Source: Owenia fusiformis
Lineage: Eukaryota > Annelida > Polychaeta > Sabellida > Oweniidae
DNA length: 64,000 nucleotides
NCBI GenBank assembly: GCA_903813345.2
Contig: CAIIXF020000002.1
Span: forward strand, 21,158,455 to 21,222,454
Reading direction: 5' to 3'
Shown here: positions 35,861 through 47,415 of the stretch, piece after piece
Position numbering within the stretch: position 1 is the stretch's first letter
Layout: each line of letters begins with the position of its first letter
Notes under the pieces: model-generated
The model's input: the letters and a program-made list of their open reading frames with translations, nothing else
What the model was told of the DNA's origin: nothing
The model's database searches: none
Translations under genes and position numbers: made by a program

Positions 35861-36855
35861 ACCATGAATTTTTTTAATGGGACCCACCTGCGCCTTTGGA
35901 TGATTCCTGAATGGAAGGAGAACAAGTTTGGTTATCTACTTACAAAACATATTTTTACGAGGATCTTAATTTTATAATGGGTCTCTTAGTGAATTTGAAA
36001 TGTCCAAAAATGATGTTGGTGTTGGATTTTATGTTTGAATCATAAGATCTGTAGTGGATCAGTTATTAACATCTTTTTTATATAAAACCTTAATAACAAC
36101 TTGCATGCAATACCGAAACTAGGGGAACCACCAAAACCAATGCAATTCTACCATATTATTAAATGTTTAGTTCCTTTTTCACATTGAGGGCTTAGTGGCT
36201 ATCTCTGATCTTAAAATCCCCCAAAATTGAAAAAATGAAAAATTTACTTGCACAAATAGTGAAATTGCATTTTAGAAATTATAAAAGATGTATGCATTGT
36301 ACCCCTTTTTGTGACAGCCCCTCTATGATATACTTTTATTTTCAGATTTAGATTCAAGGCCATGGTCAGTGTATGCAACCCATTTTGATGATACATGTAG
36401 AGCTGTTGACCTAAAATTCTCATATAAAGTTATAGCTCAGCATTGTGCACAGTGTCAAGGAATGTCTCTATTCACGGAAATTCTCAATTTATTCTCCTGA
36501 GGCTGTGCACAAGATTGACTATGTCCTTTATGTCACATGTTGATCAATGTATTCATTATTGCTGAAGCATATTAGGGGAGTGCAAGAGGGGGGGGGGGTG
36601 TATTATCCCAGATTATATAGATGAACTCTAAAGGTTTATCTCTACATGGAGATAGGATCATCTATGCATTCTGGGGTATTTCCTCCTCTTGGGAGTGCAG
36701 TCATTCTCCAAATGCAGGGATACAAGATCAGAAAACTTGCAGATATAGAATGTACAGGCAATGAAGTGATTATCCCTGTACATGGAGGATGCTGCATGGG
36801 GTACAACCACATTCTACATCACCTTTAATAAAGGGATGGGGGTTGTTTCATAAGG
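35861..36855. other. non-coding stretch, nothing recognised
   Basis: Contains a G-run near 36588-36598. A 60-codon frame at 36646-36828 has no recognised domain. Confidence 0.5.
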
Positions 36856-36859
36856 ACTT

Positions 36860-37039
36860 GGTGCCCATAGCCAGCTTTTGTGAAGAGGGTTCAGTTTTTA
36901 AAAAATTCCAAGTTGGGTACAATTTTGGCCACGAATCACTTGAAAAGTGCTCAAAACAAAAATAGCATGATTTTAAAAGAAGTTTTGGCCAGAGTTTGGC
37001 TGGAACTCCCCATCCCCCAACCCCCTGGCTACGGGCTTG
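36860..37039 (+). mobile_element. GTAGCCAGG-family element, diverged
   Basis: Left end GTGCCCATAGCCAGC and right end CCCTGGCTACGGGCTTG. The interior block AGCATGATTTTAAAAGAAG aligns with the 8.8 kb copy. The flanks GACTT / GAGAT match at only 3 of 5 bases. Confidence 0.7.
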
Positions 37040-37146
37040 GAGATAATTTTCTTTAGTTATGCCATCTCCCTATTGAATGCCCTCCCAATATAGAAGTGTA
37101 ATGCTGTGTCCCTAAATTTACACAGTCCAATAATTAGTTCTTGAAT

Positions 37147-37307
37147 TTAAAATGAACACTTTTGGAAATGACAAGAAATGAACATGAAGAGCCGTGAAAG
37201 CACAAACAGACAGATCTACTTGACATAAAAAGACAAAAAAATCAGACTATTTATTCAAATTTTAACGAGAAATAAGTAGAATAAGCAGAATGGGCAGACG
37301 GACATTT
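37147..37307 (-). repeat. family A dispersed repeat, minus orientation
   Basis: Ends GGGCAGACGGACATTTTAT with TTTATTCAAATTTTAACGAG inside. Confidence 0.75.
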
Positions 37308-37429
37308 TATTGTGATTTACATAAATGCTCGTTGTTTACCTTGTTTGAGGATGGCCATTAGTAAAGCATATTTCATGTTCTTTCACTAAAGTACATGGTA
37401 TCTCCTGCATGAACTACCAAGACAGTAAT

Positions 37430-37597
37430 GCCTTAAATGCTACATAGAGAGGAAAATGAAGGAATTACCAAGGATTGAAGTAAACAGACATGTAGCCAAC
37501 ATCTCAAACTATATAGAAATACCAGGAAATGTGATATTTATTAAGTATTTAGAGAGAAAATGCATGGGAAATGCATGATTAGAGTGGAATTTTATGA
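37430..37597 (-). repeat. family A dispersed repeat, minus orientation, diverged
   Basis: GAAGTAAACAGACATGTAGC and ACTATATAGAAATACCAGG are clear. The outer end is GCATGATTAGAGTGGAAT. Confidence 0.65.
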
Positions 37598-37694
37598 AGT
37601 GGAAAGCACATGTTAATGTTATTTATGTGCACTCGTATGGTACTCTTAGCTGATTTATTAGTCAAATATCCATGCTGAAAATCAAGTTTGGGGC

Positions 37695-37852
37695 ACGATT
37701 ATTTTCAATTTCTCTCAAAGAATCAAATGGTGTATCTTATTATTTGACGTTTCTTTACAATTTAGAATGTTCACTACATGTCTGTTTTCTCCATGCTTTG
37801 GGAGTTCCTCTCTTTTTTACTCAATTTCATTTTTAAAATGTTGCCATTGTCA
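37695..37852 (+). repeat. family A dispersed repeat, 5' end missing
   Basis: TTTTCAATTTCTCTCAAAG through CTTTACAATTTAGAATGTTC to TTTTTAAAATGTTGCC. Inverted relative to the copy 97 bp upstream. Confidence 0.7.
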
Positions 37853-37974
37853 TGATTTATAGAGACTAGAAAGAAATATCTATCCTACCCGTATCCTTTC
37901 ATCATCCCTCCTTTCCCTTTGCTTCAGCGTAAAGTGCTTTGCAAAATGGAAAGTGGGATTGAGATCCAGGCTTG

Positions 37975-38092
37975 TTGCACAAAACAAAAGCTTCAGTTGC
38001 ATTTGCTCTACGGTGACTGTATGGCGGGCGTAGATTCACAAAATCGATATAGAGATGCTACATCGTAATGATCATGCCTATGTTTTGTGCAA
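37975..38092. mobile_element. small inverted-repeat element, 118 bp
   Basis: Exact 12 bp inverted ends TTGCACAAAACA and TGTTTTGTGCAA enclose a GC-richer core (GCTCTACGGTGACTGTATGG). No clear target duplication was found, so element status is an inference from the ends. Confidence 0.5.
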
Positions 38093-38570
38093 ATTTCTCT
38101 TGATTTCGGGAAGCTACGGCCGGCTGTATGGTTTCTGTAGATCAAATGTAATTGGGGCAAAACCATCACACTGTCAATCTAGAACTTAAAATTTAATTGC
38201 ATATATTCTATGACATGGAGTGTTAAATACAATTTTACCCTACAAGGAGATATCAACATATGCGTGAAGATGGCTGTATTTGTCAACAATGAATTTGAGG
38301 CCAAGGATGGCTATGCAGCAATTTTCTTTCAAGGTATTATATTGGTTAATAAATCAATTAAAATTATGCCTCAAAGCTGAACATATGGTTGGTGTAGTGG
38401 ACTTTTGTTGACACCATCTACATACAAACTCACACCTTCGTGTTGTACATCCCATTCTCATGTTCACTCCCCCCACGCACATTATGCCGAATCTCCATGG
38501 AAAGCAGCGATAAAGATGGAACTTTCTATTGGATGATAATTGACCATCGTGAGAGAACACAACCTTCTAT
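38093..38570. other. non-coding stretch, nothing recognised
   Basis: No supported feature; overlapping frames on both strands at 38354-38664 have no domain. Confidence 0.45.
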
Positions 38571-38575
38571 AAGTA

Positions 38576-38757
38576 CAGTGAAATCTGTTTATCTGAACAC
38601 CTCTCTAATCCGAACACCTTTCAATGTGAACATTTTTTCAGTCCTACTTTTTAATCTAACGTAGACTTCCATGTTTAAAACCTTCAAATGTGAACACCTG
38701 CCAATCCGAACACTTTTGGCCAGTCCCAGTGGTGTTTGGATTAGACAGGTTCTACTG
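38576..38757 (+). mobile_element. pogo/Tigger-like non-autonomous element, TA duplication
   Basis: TA sits on both sides (38574-38575, 38758-38759). Ends are CAGTGAAATCTGTTTATCTG and the complement of CAGTAGAACCTGTCTAATCC. The interior has several AATCCGAACACC motifs in both orientations. At 182 bp there is no coding capacity. Confidence 0.8.
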
Positions 38758-39105
38758 TACCTTCTTAGATAATGCTAATTTGAAAACAGAAGGGTAGGCT
38801 TAGGATCGAGAATGGTAATTGACAAAATTGATACTTCGGGAAAACTGTTACAATCACTATTTGTTATTGCGCATGGACATGTGATTTAAGGGGGTGGGTA
38901 ATGAGAGGGTGATTTAAAAAAACTGATTTCAGCAAACCTAAGAAATGATGGAAACAGGATTAAATATTCAAAATGTTTGTTTGATAGGAAAAGTGATACA
39001 TTTATCCACGCTCCTTTTTCATAAGACCACTAGCTATTCATATTTAATTCACCTCACCACCTAGGGAAAGCTGGAAATATTTCACCTCAACTGACTGACT
39101 ACCCT
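38758..39105. other. non-coding stretch, nothing recognised
   Basis: No supported feature. Confidence 0.45.
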
Positions 39106-39109
39106 CGGA

Positions 39110-39287
39110 TAAAATGGCCCATTTTAAAATTCGAAATAGAAGAAAAAAAGTGGAATTAGCAAGAATTAAAACAAACAGGCATGTGGTAAACAGTCTAAAC
39201 TGTACAGAAATGCAAGAAAAACAGTCACTTCATTCAAATTTTAAAGAGAAAATAAATAAAATATGCAAGAAGCAGACGGGCATTTTG
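39110..39287 (-). repeat. family A dispersed repeat, minus orientation, full length
   Basis: GGCCCATTTTAAAATTCG start; GGAATTAGCAAGAATTAAAA and ACAAACAGGCATGTGG centre; GAAGCAGACGGGCATTTT end. Confidence 0.8.
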
Positions 39288-39540
39288 GACATTGGAGACG
39301 AACTTCAAGGTTGGCCTTCCTAAACTATTTTATAAACATCCGCTCTATACTTTACTCTATGTATATGTAGTTTCCATAAATAAAATGCAATATTTATGGC
39401 AGGTATACTCTTTGCAAAAACCGAAAAACAGGAATTTGCAAGGAAAATATAAACAGGCAAAAAGATACCATAAAAACCAAAAATATACCATGCTGATATC
39501 TTTATCATTTTTGGGAAGTAAATGGGTGCCAGCGGTTTAA

Positions 39541-39954
39541 GGTCAGGGTGCATGATGGGAAATTTTCTGCTTTCCTCAATTGAGTCACATGTTATTTTTC
39601 AAACAAGAATAACTCCTTCCCCACATTGTCTATGTCTTCCAGTTTTGCACAAAGAGTGCACTTATGTGCCTAGAAAAGACTTGTGAGAAGAATGTTTTGA
39701 TAAAGTGTATGAAAAACAAGAAAATTCAGTGAAAAAAATCAGAAAATTTTCAGAATTTTTTTTCACTGAAATTTCTCATTTTTTTTACTTTTTACAAAAC
39801 AAACCTTCTCACAAGGCTTTTCTAGGCACATAAGTGCACTCTTTGTGCAAACTTGGAAGATGTAGACAATGTGGGGAAGGAGTTATTCTTGTTTGAAAAA
39901 TAACATGTGACTCAATTGAGGAATGCAGAAAATTTCCGAACATGCACCCTGTCC
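39541..39954. mobile_element. near-perfect palindromic element between TTAA sites
   Basis: The two halves are inverted copies meeting near 39747, about 93% alike by eye over some 200 bp each. TTAA flanks both ends (39537-39540, 39955-39958), and the ends read GGTCAGGGTGCAT and, complemented, GGACAGGGTGCAT. TTAA duplication fits piggyBac or Kolobok. There is no coding capacity, so this is a foldback MITE. Transcribed through, it would form one long hairpin. Confidence 0.85.
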
Positions 39955-39958
39955 TTAA

Positions 39959-40305
39959 TTAGAAATATTATTTAATATTTGCTATATGGTGTCTTAATGT
40001 TAAAACAGTTCTCCTTCACTCAAGAATATTGACTAATGATAAATTATAAACATGATCTTAAAACCATTTTGAGATGGTCTTGAGGATTTTTATTATATTT
40101 TATTGCTGGTTAAGTGAATGATCGATCAAATGGTTGAAATTTTAGCAACCAACTTTGTTTGAAATATAAATGTACATATTAGAATCACATCAAATAGAAA
40201 GATTTTAGTTTTGATTCTGTTATGAAAATAACGATACCAAGTCTGTTAAATTGCTCATGAAATTTGGTACAGGGGTTGGGGATTAAACGCGATCTGACAA
40301 TATAT
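39959..40305. other. non-coding stretch, nothing recognised
   Basis: AT-rich spacer between the palindrome and the minisatellite. Confidence 0.5.
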
Positions 40306-40309
40306 GGTG

Positions 40310-41335
40310 ATAAAAATGACAAATCCAACAATACTGGTACATACAAATGACCCAATATCGGGTGGTACAAATGACAATCCAACAATACTAGGTGATATAA
40401 ATGACAATCCAACAATATTAGGTGATATAAATGACAATCCAACAATACTACTAGGTGATACAAATGACAATCCAACAATACTAGGTGAAACAAGTGACAA
40501 TCCAACAATACTAGGTGATACAAATGACAATCCAACAATACTCAATACTAGGTGATATAAATGACAATCCAACAATACTACTAGGTGATACAAATGACAA
40601 TCCAACAATACTAGGTGATATAAATGACAATCCAACAATACTACTAGGTGATACAAATGACAATCCAACAATACTAGGTGATGCAAGTGATAATCCAACA
40701 ATACTAGGTGATACAAATGACAATCCAACAATACTACTAGGTGTTACAAATGATAATCCAACAATACTGGGTGATACAAATGACAATCCAACAATACCGG
40801 GTGATGCAAAATAACAATCCAGCAATACTACTAAGTGATACAAATGACAATCCAACAATACTACTAGGTGATCAGATGACAATCCAACAATACTACTAGG
40901 TGATTCAAATGACCAACAATACTGGGTGATGCAAATGACAATCCAACAATACTACAATGTAATACAAATGACAATCCAACAATACTAGGTGAAACAAATG
41001 ACAATCCAACAATACTAGGTGATGCAAATGATAATCCAACAATACTGGGTGATACAAATGACAATCCAACAATACTACTAGGTGATCAGATGACAATCCA
41101 ACAATACTACTAGGTGATTCAAATGACCAACAATACTGGGTGATGCAAATGACAATCCAACAATACTACTAGGTGATACAAATGACAATCCAACAATACT
41201 TGATGATACAAATGACAATTCAACAATACTAGGTGATACAAATAACAATCCAACAATACTCGTTGATAGAAATGATAATCCAACAATTCTAGGTGATAAA
41301 AATGACAGTCCAACAATACTGGGTTTGAGTCTCCA
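40310..41335. repeat. 27/30 bp minisatellite, about 32 units
   Basis: The core AATCCAACAATACTA recurs about 32 times, followed by (CTA)GGTGATACAAATGAC. Units are 27 bp, or 30 bp when an extra CTA is present, with a few shorter ones. A higher-order repeat is visible: the block at 40861-40955 (with the unusual GATCAGATGAC and GATTCAAATGACCAAC units) recurs at 41075-41170, a 214 bp period. Because most unit lengths are multiples of three and few frames contain stops, long frames appear on both strands (GDTNDNPTIL forward; SIVGLSFVSP reverse). I regard them as non-coding. Confidence 0.9.
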
Positions 41336-41601
41336 ATAGACCTTTGCCATGGGAAGTTCAAAATGTAAGTAGATACATTATTTAGCTCAGCTGTAGATAA
41401 AACAATACTACAAATAATTCCACAAAAATTACAAAATCCCAAAAGTTAGAAAAAAATTAGAGAAATATCATTGAAATATTTTGATTTTGAACAATGCATT
41501 CTGCCTTACTGTTTAAATAAAATAAGTATCCAGTCAACATGTGAAATGGATCTACCTTGTTATATTCTTGTATAATATTACATTGTCCACATGTTTCAGA
41601 A

Positions 41602-41844
41602 CAAGATGTTCCAGATAATGGACTCATTGTGAGATGCTAGAGCATGCAGTTCTTCAACCTGAGATGTCAGCATGTAAGTCAACCATGATGTCAGGCTGTG
41701 AAATAAACCTTTGATGTTAACCTGAGATGTCAACATGTGATGTTATCCGAGATGTCAGCCTGTGAAGTAAAGATGTCAGGCTGTGAGATGTCCAGCAACT
41801 CAAGGATTGTGTCAACTGATCACCTCTCATTTAATATAGAATAT
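41602..41844 (+). other. degenerate GAGATGTCA repeat with splice-like borders
   Basis: Words such as GAGATGTCAGCCTGTGAAGT and GATGTCAGGCTGTGA recur irregularly at about 18-40 bp spacing from 41656 to 41800. The block is preceded by CACATGTTTCAG and followed by ATATG then GTAAGTATG, which look like an acceptor and a donor. All three forward frames contain stops, so any exon here would be UTR or non-coding RNA. This is suggestive only. Confidence 0.3.
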
Positions 41845-42150
41845 GGTAAGTATGTTTGTTTGTTTGATTGCTTGCTTGCTTTATTGTTGTTTGGAGAAAG
41901 CATATGGTGCGTAATGTAGCATTCAAGCCATGAGTAATGAAGTTTGTATATTTTAATGTGCGAAAATTGAATAATCTGAACAGGATCAAAGGCTTGAATT
42001 CTCACTAATCCCGCCAAAGGTCACTGAATGTGTGGTTTATATTTCTAGTAAATGGACCTTTAAAGTGAATTTATGAATGAAACCACAGAATAAAGAAATC
42101 ATGAGGGGGGTCTTGTGTATTCATCATATATAAGTGCCCCTTGGTTTAAG

Positions 42151-42317
42151 TCTCTGTCTTGTTCCTGCTTATTTCACTCAATTTCTCTGTTGAATTTGAA
42201 TGAAGTGTTTTATTTTTTTACATTTCTATACAATTTAGAGTGTTTCTTTCTTGTAAGTTAACTTCATTCCTTGCCAATTCCACTCTTTTTCAAGACTTTT
42301 GCAATTTAAAACGTGAC
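42151..42317 (+). repeat. family A dispersed repeat
   Basis: TCTCTGTCTTGTTCCTGC start; CATTTCTATACAATTTAGAG, CTTCATTCCTTGCCAATTCC, TTTAAAACGTGACC end. Confidence 0.8.
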
Positions 42318-42737
42318 CAACTTGATATCATATCGACAGGAAATTCCCCATTAAACTATAATCTTGAATAGAAATGAATAAAGATTAAGCACTATTTGAT
42401 TGGATTAAGTCGCCCTAATTCTTAAACCAATACCTTTTGACAAAATAACTGACTCTTATTTATCTTCTTAAGATAAACACTTCATCTGATAATTGAGTTA
42501 GTAGTTTTAAATCCCCCTAGTATGGGGTATATCCCAGTGGGGGTGGGATTGTTACACATTTAGCTGACCTATTTTCCGTGAACTTATTGAACGACCTGGT
42601 ATATGCACTCTTTGTCAGAGTTATTAGGAGTTTTATTGGACACTCTTCACATTATCAATAAATCAAACTCCTGAGCCAATCAGAACTGATTATTGCACTG
42701 TCATGATTTTCCATATTTAGTAGTAACAAATCGTTAC
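42318..42737. other. non-coding stretch, nothing recognised
   Basis: No supported feature. Confidence 0.45.
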
Positions 42738-42742
42738 ACTTA

Positions 42743-42919
42743 CAGGCCTGTAGCCAGAATTTTCCAAGGGGGGTTAACTTTTTCAAAAAATTCTAGGGGG
42801 TTCACTTTGGCACATTTGGCCATAAATCACTCAAAAAATTGGTCGATTGGTGAAAAACTGCATGATTTTGAAAGAAATTTTGGCCAGGGGGGCCCCTGAA
42901 CCCCCTGGCTACGAGCTTG
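42743..42919 (+). mobile_element. GTAGCCAGG-family element, complete, 5 bp TSD
   Basis: Ends CAGGCCTGTAGCCAG and CCCTGGCTACGAGCTTG. The flanks ACTTA at 42738-42742 and 42920-42924 are an exact 5 bp duplication. It shares TGCATGATTTTGAAAGAA and TTGGCCAGGGGGG with the 8.8 kb copy. Confidence 0.85.
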
Positions 42920-42924
42920 ACTTA

Positions 42925-43300
42925 TGTAGTGACTTTTTGTCATGTTAATGCATTGTTTGTTTCTTATTACGTAGTACTTTCAACCATTTCCAATAGTTTC
43001 ATTTTCCATCTTTAAAAGAGAGTTTCATCTTTACCGCATGTTCTCAGCGCCGACACTCAACAAACTACAAAATGTTGAAAAATGTATTTCACTTCCTATG
43101 TGAACCTCTACGGCATCCCTCATCCCCTCTGCCCAGTATGAATAAAGGAAAGTTTACAAAGTATGTATTAACTTGTGTTATCTTATTTTGGAATAACTTT
43201 CTCAAATTCGCTTGTTTTGGCGATTTCAGTTCAGGAAACTTTGTATCTCAATTTCTCTTTTTCACCCTCAACATAGTCTGAATACACACCTACCTACATT
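42925..43300. other. non-coding stretch, nothing recognised
   Basis: A 69-codon frame at 43072-43281 is not supported as a gene. Confidence 0.45.
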
Positions 43301-43302
43301 TA

Positions 43303-43385
43303 TCAGAGTCTAGTATATTAGGTGAAGCTGAAGCTCTCTTTTAAAGGTGCAAAAACAAATTATTGGAAAGGGTGCATAATAACAT
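43303..43385 (+). repeat. dispersed repeat family B
   Basis: CAGAGTCTAGTATATTAGG, GAAGCTCTCTTTTAAAG and GGAAAGGGTGCAT follow the same order as at 18.2 kb. Confidence 0.6.
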
Positions 43386-43636
43386 TCTAGACCAGGGTAC
43401 TATTTTATGCTGGATTTTATATTTTCTGATAGAATCAGATCTATGAGAATCAATATTTTATCCAAGTTCCCAGCCACTCACAGAGAAGTAATCTTAATAT
43501 CCCATCATGCATTGATCTTATCAACCAATTTAAATTGTAATCCCAGCATGCAGTAGGACAGGAAATGAAGTTTGGATCCTGGATCATCCTCTTATTTGAT
43601 AATCCTGATGCAACAGATAATCACCAGTGTTCAAAA

Positions 43637-43803
43637 TGTCCGTCTGCTCTTGCTTATTTCTTGCATTTTCTCTGTAAAATTTCAAAGAAGTGTGTGATTT
43701 TTCCGCATATTTATATAATTTTAAGCATTGACTACACCCTGTGTTTTTCATTCCTTATCGATTTCTTTTCTTTCCTCTCCATTTGGCATTTTTAACATGA
43801 CCA
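43637..43803 (+). repeat. family A dispersed repeat, near full length
   Basis: ATGTCCGTCTGCTCTTGC start and TTTTTAACATGACCATC end; both outer ends are well preserved. Confidence 0.8.
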
Positions 43804-43929
43804 TCGTTTCATTTCATCCAAGGATGTTTAATCTTGTGTTTAATCCTGGCATTTTCCTTTTCCTGTTTAACAAACCAGACATCTTTCCAAAGCATGAAAT
43901 CACTTCATATGTCTCTATTAGGTGATTCT

Positions 43930-44060
43930 AATTCGGAACATTTTCTCTCTCAAAACTTTGAAGGAAGCAGATAGTTTTCTTAAATTTCTAAACAATTTGG
44001 AGCATTGGCAATGTTCCTTACCTTTTTGTCATTGTTTATTTTTACTATCGATGTTCTTGT
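43930..44060 (+). repeat. family A dispersed repeat, diverged
   Basis: TTTTCTCTCTCAAAACTTTG, TTTCTAAACAATTTGGAGC and a CATTGTTTATTTTTAC block keep the order. Both ends are eroded. Confidence 0.5.
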
Positions 44061-44650
44061 CAATTGGACACATATTTTATCTCTCAGAGAATGGAACAAA
44101 TAATAATACATCTACTTGGTTTCACAATATTTTTACTAAAACTGGCCTAATAATTTGTTGAGATTTCCAAAATTCTTTCTCTGATACTTCTCTATACTCT
44201 TTACAATATTTTGATTCGCTCTAAACTAATTAAAGGAGTTCATCTTATGTTTAGCTCTAACTCTCATGGTACCCCATTCACATCAAATCACATTCCTTAC
44301 ATCGGAGACTATTCTATGATTGAGAAAATGTCTTGGTAATTTATGACATAAGCTTTCATGAAGGATGGTTGTGGCCCATGAACTATTTGACCAAATCTTG
44401 AGCACGGACATTGATTCTCTAAACAGAAAGTAGTCCCTCAGATTATACCAGAGAGTCAAACATAATTAAGAACTTGTAAGAGTTGAAGTGTTCATTTGGT
44501 AAGGTGTTCTTTTGTCGAGGTGTTCCCTTGGTGAACTATTCAATCGATCTAGCATTTATTATTCAGAATAAAATAGAATATACATGCATGCAGAAAGTCT
44601 TCAAGATGTTTATATGTTGGCTGGATACCCAGTTCTTTACCAGTGCAGAC
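44061..44650. other. non-coding stretch, nothing recognised
   Basis: No supported feature. Confidence 0.45.
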
Positions 44651-44653
44651 ATT

Positions 44654-44822
44654 CTCTGTCTGCTCATGTTTATATCACTCAATTTTTCTCTAAAATTTGA
44701 ATAAAGTGTATGGCTTTCAGGCAATTCTCTACAATTTGGAGTATCATCTTCGTGTCTATTTCCTTTTTTCCATGCTAATTTCACTCCTTGAGACTATATT
44801 TTGCATTTTAAAACAAGACCAT
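44654..44822 (+). repeat. family A dispersed repeat, near full length
   Basis: CTGTCTGCTCATGTTTATATC start; TTTTCTCTAAAATTTGAATA; CTACAATTTGGAGTATC; TTTTAAAACAAGACCATC end. Confidence 0.85.
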
Positions 44823-44874
44823 CACACAATATTAATCACAGGTTTACCAGAGCAAATATTTCTACTTCATGCAG

Positions 44875-44995
44875 ACTACTTCTCTCTTTTTCTTTGGAAA
44901 ATTTGAACAAATTGCTCAAAATTCTTGTATTTTTATCAAATAGTGAGTGTAATCTTCTCTCCCACTTATCGTATATCTCGCAAATTTCACGCACG
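44875..44995 (+). repeat. possible second family A copy in tandem
   Basis: Loose match about 50 bp after the previous copy (CTACTTCTCTCTTTTTC, GGAAAATTTGAACAAATTGC). Low certainty. Confidence 0.35.
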
Positions 44996-46760
44996 ATAAA
45001 ATCCCAAATAATACTTAAAACTGCTGCTATTGCATAATCTTTTGGAGCAAGCAGATTTTTGAAGGTCATTGTATAATGTATCCTAGTGAATTCTAAAGTT
45101 GTAGATTCTGTGTGGGTTGCATCTTCAGCTAGAGATTATCATATGTTTTTGTACAATCAAATATTCAATCAATACACAGTAGTAGAAAACAGTTGTTATA
45201 AAAGACAGACACCAGTTACTGAGTGGAAATCTGATTCAGATCTCCTAACTGTTGATAAAACTGTAAAATTTTCATTTGATGTCTGATATTTGATTAAAAA
45301 GGGCAAGGGGCAGTATTTGAATAAAAACTGCCGTAAACATCGCGCAAAGGCCTGGAAAACATTCTTCTCTCTGTTCACCAGTTTTGAAAATTTTAGTACC
45401 ACCAGCCACACATCTTTTTCTTGAGAATGTTCATCTTTCATTTCTTTTATGTATTTTTTAAAAAAATAACAAAGATCTTGTAGTTTTATTTTAGTTGAAT
45501 TACTGGTACTATGGGATTTATTTTTTCTTCTTATTTTTTTATGTCACATTGACACATGAACATTACATTCTTACATTTACCAAATGAGTGTTTTCATAAT
45601 TTCTTTGCAGTAATGAACCAGATTTGCATGGACCTTTTTCCAGAAATTTCTGCCACCCACCAAGTTACCAGAGATTTCCATTGTGTCATTATTAATTAAG
45701 GTATAATTCCAGTTGCATTTCTAAGGCAGCATATTGGGGATATTTCAATTTTAATGTCATTTCTAGAGGGTGTCATTTCTTAAGGACGTCATTTCTAAGG
45801 TTTCATTTCACCGTGCATGATATTTTAATTAAATATCCCACATGAAATCTATCACGAATTTATTTTTATAAATGTTGAGTTGTTTATGAAGATTCTAGAT
45901 ATAACAGGATCTATGTGTCATTTTTTGCAAGGGTAGACAGAAATCAACAGGTAAAATGGTGGTGACCCTTTTATGAAATTTCAAAGTGTTTTTGTATTTT
46001 ACGAGATAAACAACTAAGAAAGAATGTTTATAAAGATATAGACTGAATTACAAGATATAAAGTCAATATATTCAGTTTACCTAAATCAAAAAATCTCAAC
46101 ATTTTGTCAAATCTTTGTTATATTTCTAAAAGCCGGTGCAGAAATTCTGGAATTTTTTTGAGGGGATGTTGAGAAGATTCCCTGATTGAAGCAACCTGCA
46201 TTTGGTAGCAGGAAACATATGTTAGCAATGCTGCTATCCTACAGATTTAATATTACGATTTCTTGCGATATATCACGGAAAAGCAAATTCAGTCGAGCAT
46301 CTCTGACTGAAATACACATGTCACATCTACATAATGATCAAGAAATTTAAAGTTTTAGGTATTTCATTTAAATTTTAGGGCGATATACTAAAATGAATTC
46401 AAATCTGGTTGTAATATTTTGAAAGGGATTGTACATATTTCTGAGCCTCTTACAGACTTATCTGTGCTTATATGCCCCATTTCACACAATTTCACCCATT
46501 TCCTCTGCAAGCTTAGGGCACAATTCAGAATTTGGGTGATTTACTATCATGAAAGGGTTCAGGATGTTTACTTCCTTTTATTACATTTTCAGAGGAAATC
46601 TTGGGAAAATGTTTCCGTTGTTAAGGTTACCACATTAAACCAGTTTACGTTCCAAAACTTTGATCTTGGCATATTCCAGAAAAATTCTAAGATCGCAACC
46701 TCAAAACATCCGTTTATCTCCCGTATCTAAGCTTAGAGTTGGTTTGAACCCATACTCAAA
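44996..46760. other. non-coding stretch, nothing recognised
   Basis: About 1.8 kb. Frames of 66-103 codons (45086-45286, 45196-45441, 46419-46730) show no domain. Confidence 0.5.
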
Positions 46761-46761
46761 T

Positions 46762-46921
46762 ATCCGTCTGCTCATGCTTATTTTACGTAATTTCTCTTAA
46801 GAATTTGAATGAAGTGCATAATTTTCTGACATTTTTATACAATTTGGACTGTTAACTTCATGCCTGTGTACATTATTCCTTCTATGCTCTATTGTTTTTC
46901 TCAAATTTTACATTTGAAGAC
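46762..46921 (+). repeat. family A dispersed repeat
   Basis: ATCCGTCTGCTCATGCTTAT start; TTTTATACAATTTGGACTGT and CTTCATGCCTGTGTACATT follow. Confidence 0.85.
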
Positions 46922-47415
46922 ACATACCGTTTTTTCACCTTTACATTTTAAGACTCATTTTGGATTGTAGACATTGGTTCTGCTGTGCTCCACATGAGTG
47001 AATGATGGTGTTGTTTGAACCAGGATTCAACTAAGTTTGCTGTTAGAGGTGGGAACAGTGAGGCAACTTTTGAACTTATGTGTTGATGACGTCAATGTGC
47101 AAGCCTGAAGGTCTAAATTAATTTACCAGATTTCAAGATTTCTCATTCAGCTTAGCCTACCTCTCTGTTGCCATGGTAGATGCTTACGGAACTTTGGAAA
47201 TTTTTCTTAATCAAATCTCTAGCTCTATGAAATCTTCTTTTGGTTAGGACTGGCATTTTGGGAGGGGGAGGTAGGTTAAAATATATTTTGGTCATGCACA
47301 ATAAAGCTGCAATGTTCCCTTCATTTATTTTCTCATATTTTTCTGCTTTACTAGTTTCCTTGTTTGTTGCCACACTTTCATTCCATTGCCATGGTTGTCT
47401 TCTTTTGCAATAGAA
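46922..47415. other. non-coding stretch, nothing recognised
   Basis: A 130-codon minus frame (47152-47544) overlaps the family C copy and has no recognised domain. Confidence 0.45.

Noticed and set aside
40310-41335. CRISPR-like appearance of regularly repeated short units
   Set aside because: The units are contiguous with no unique spacers, and the context is eukaryotic. It is a minisatellite.
40185-41442. Eight overlapping frames on both strands with GDTNDNPTIL or SIVGLSFVSP repeats
   Set aside because: They arise because the 27/30 bp unit is a multiple of three and lacks stops in several frames. They occur on both strands and break where unit length changes.
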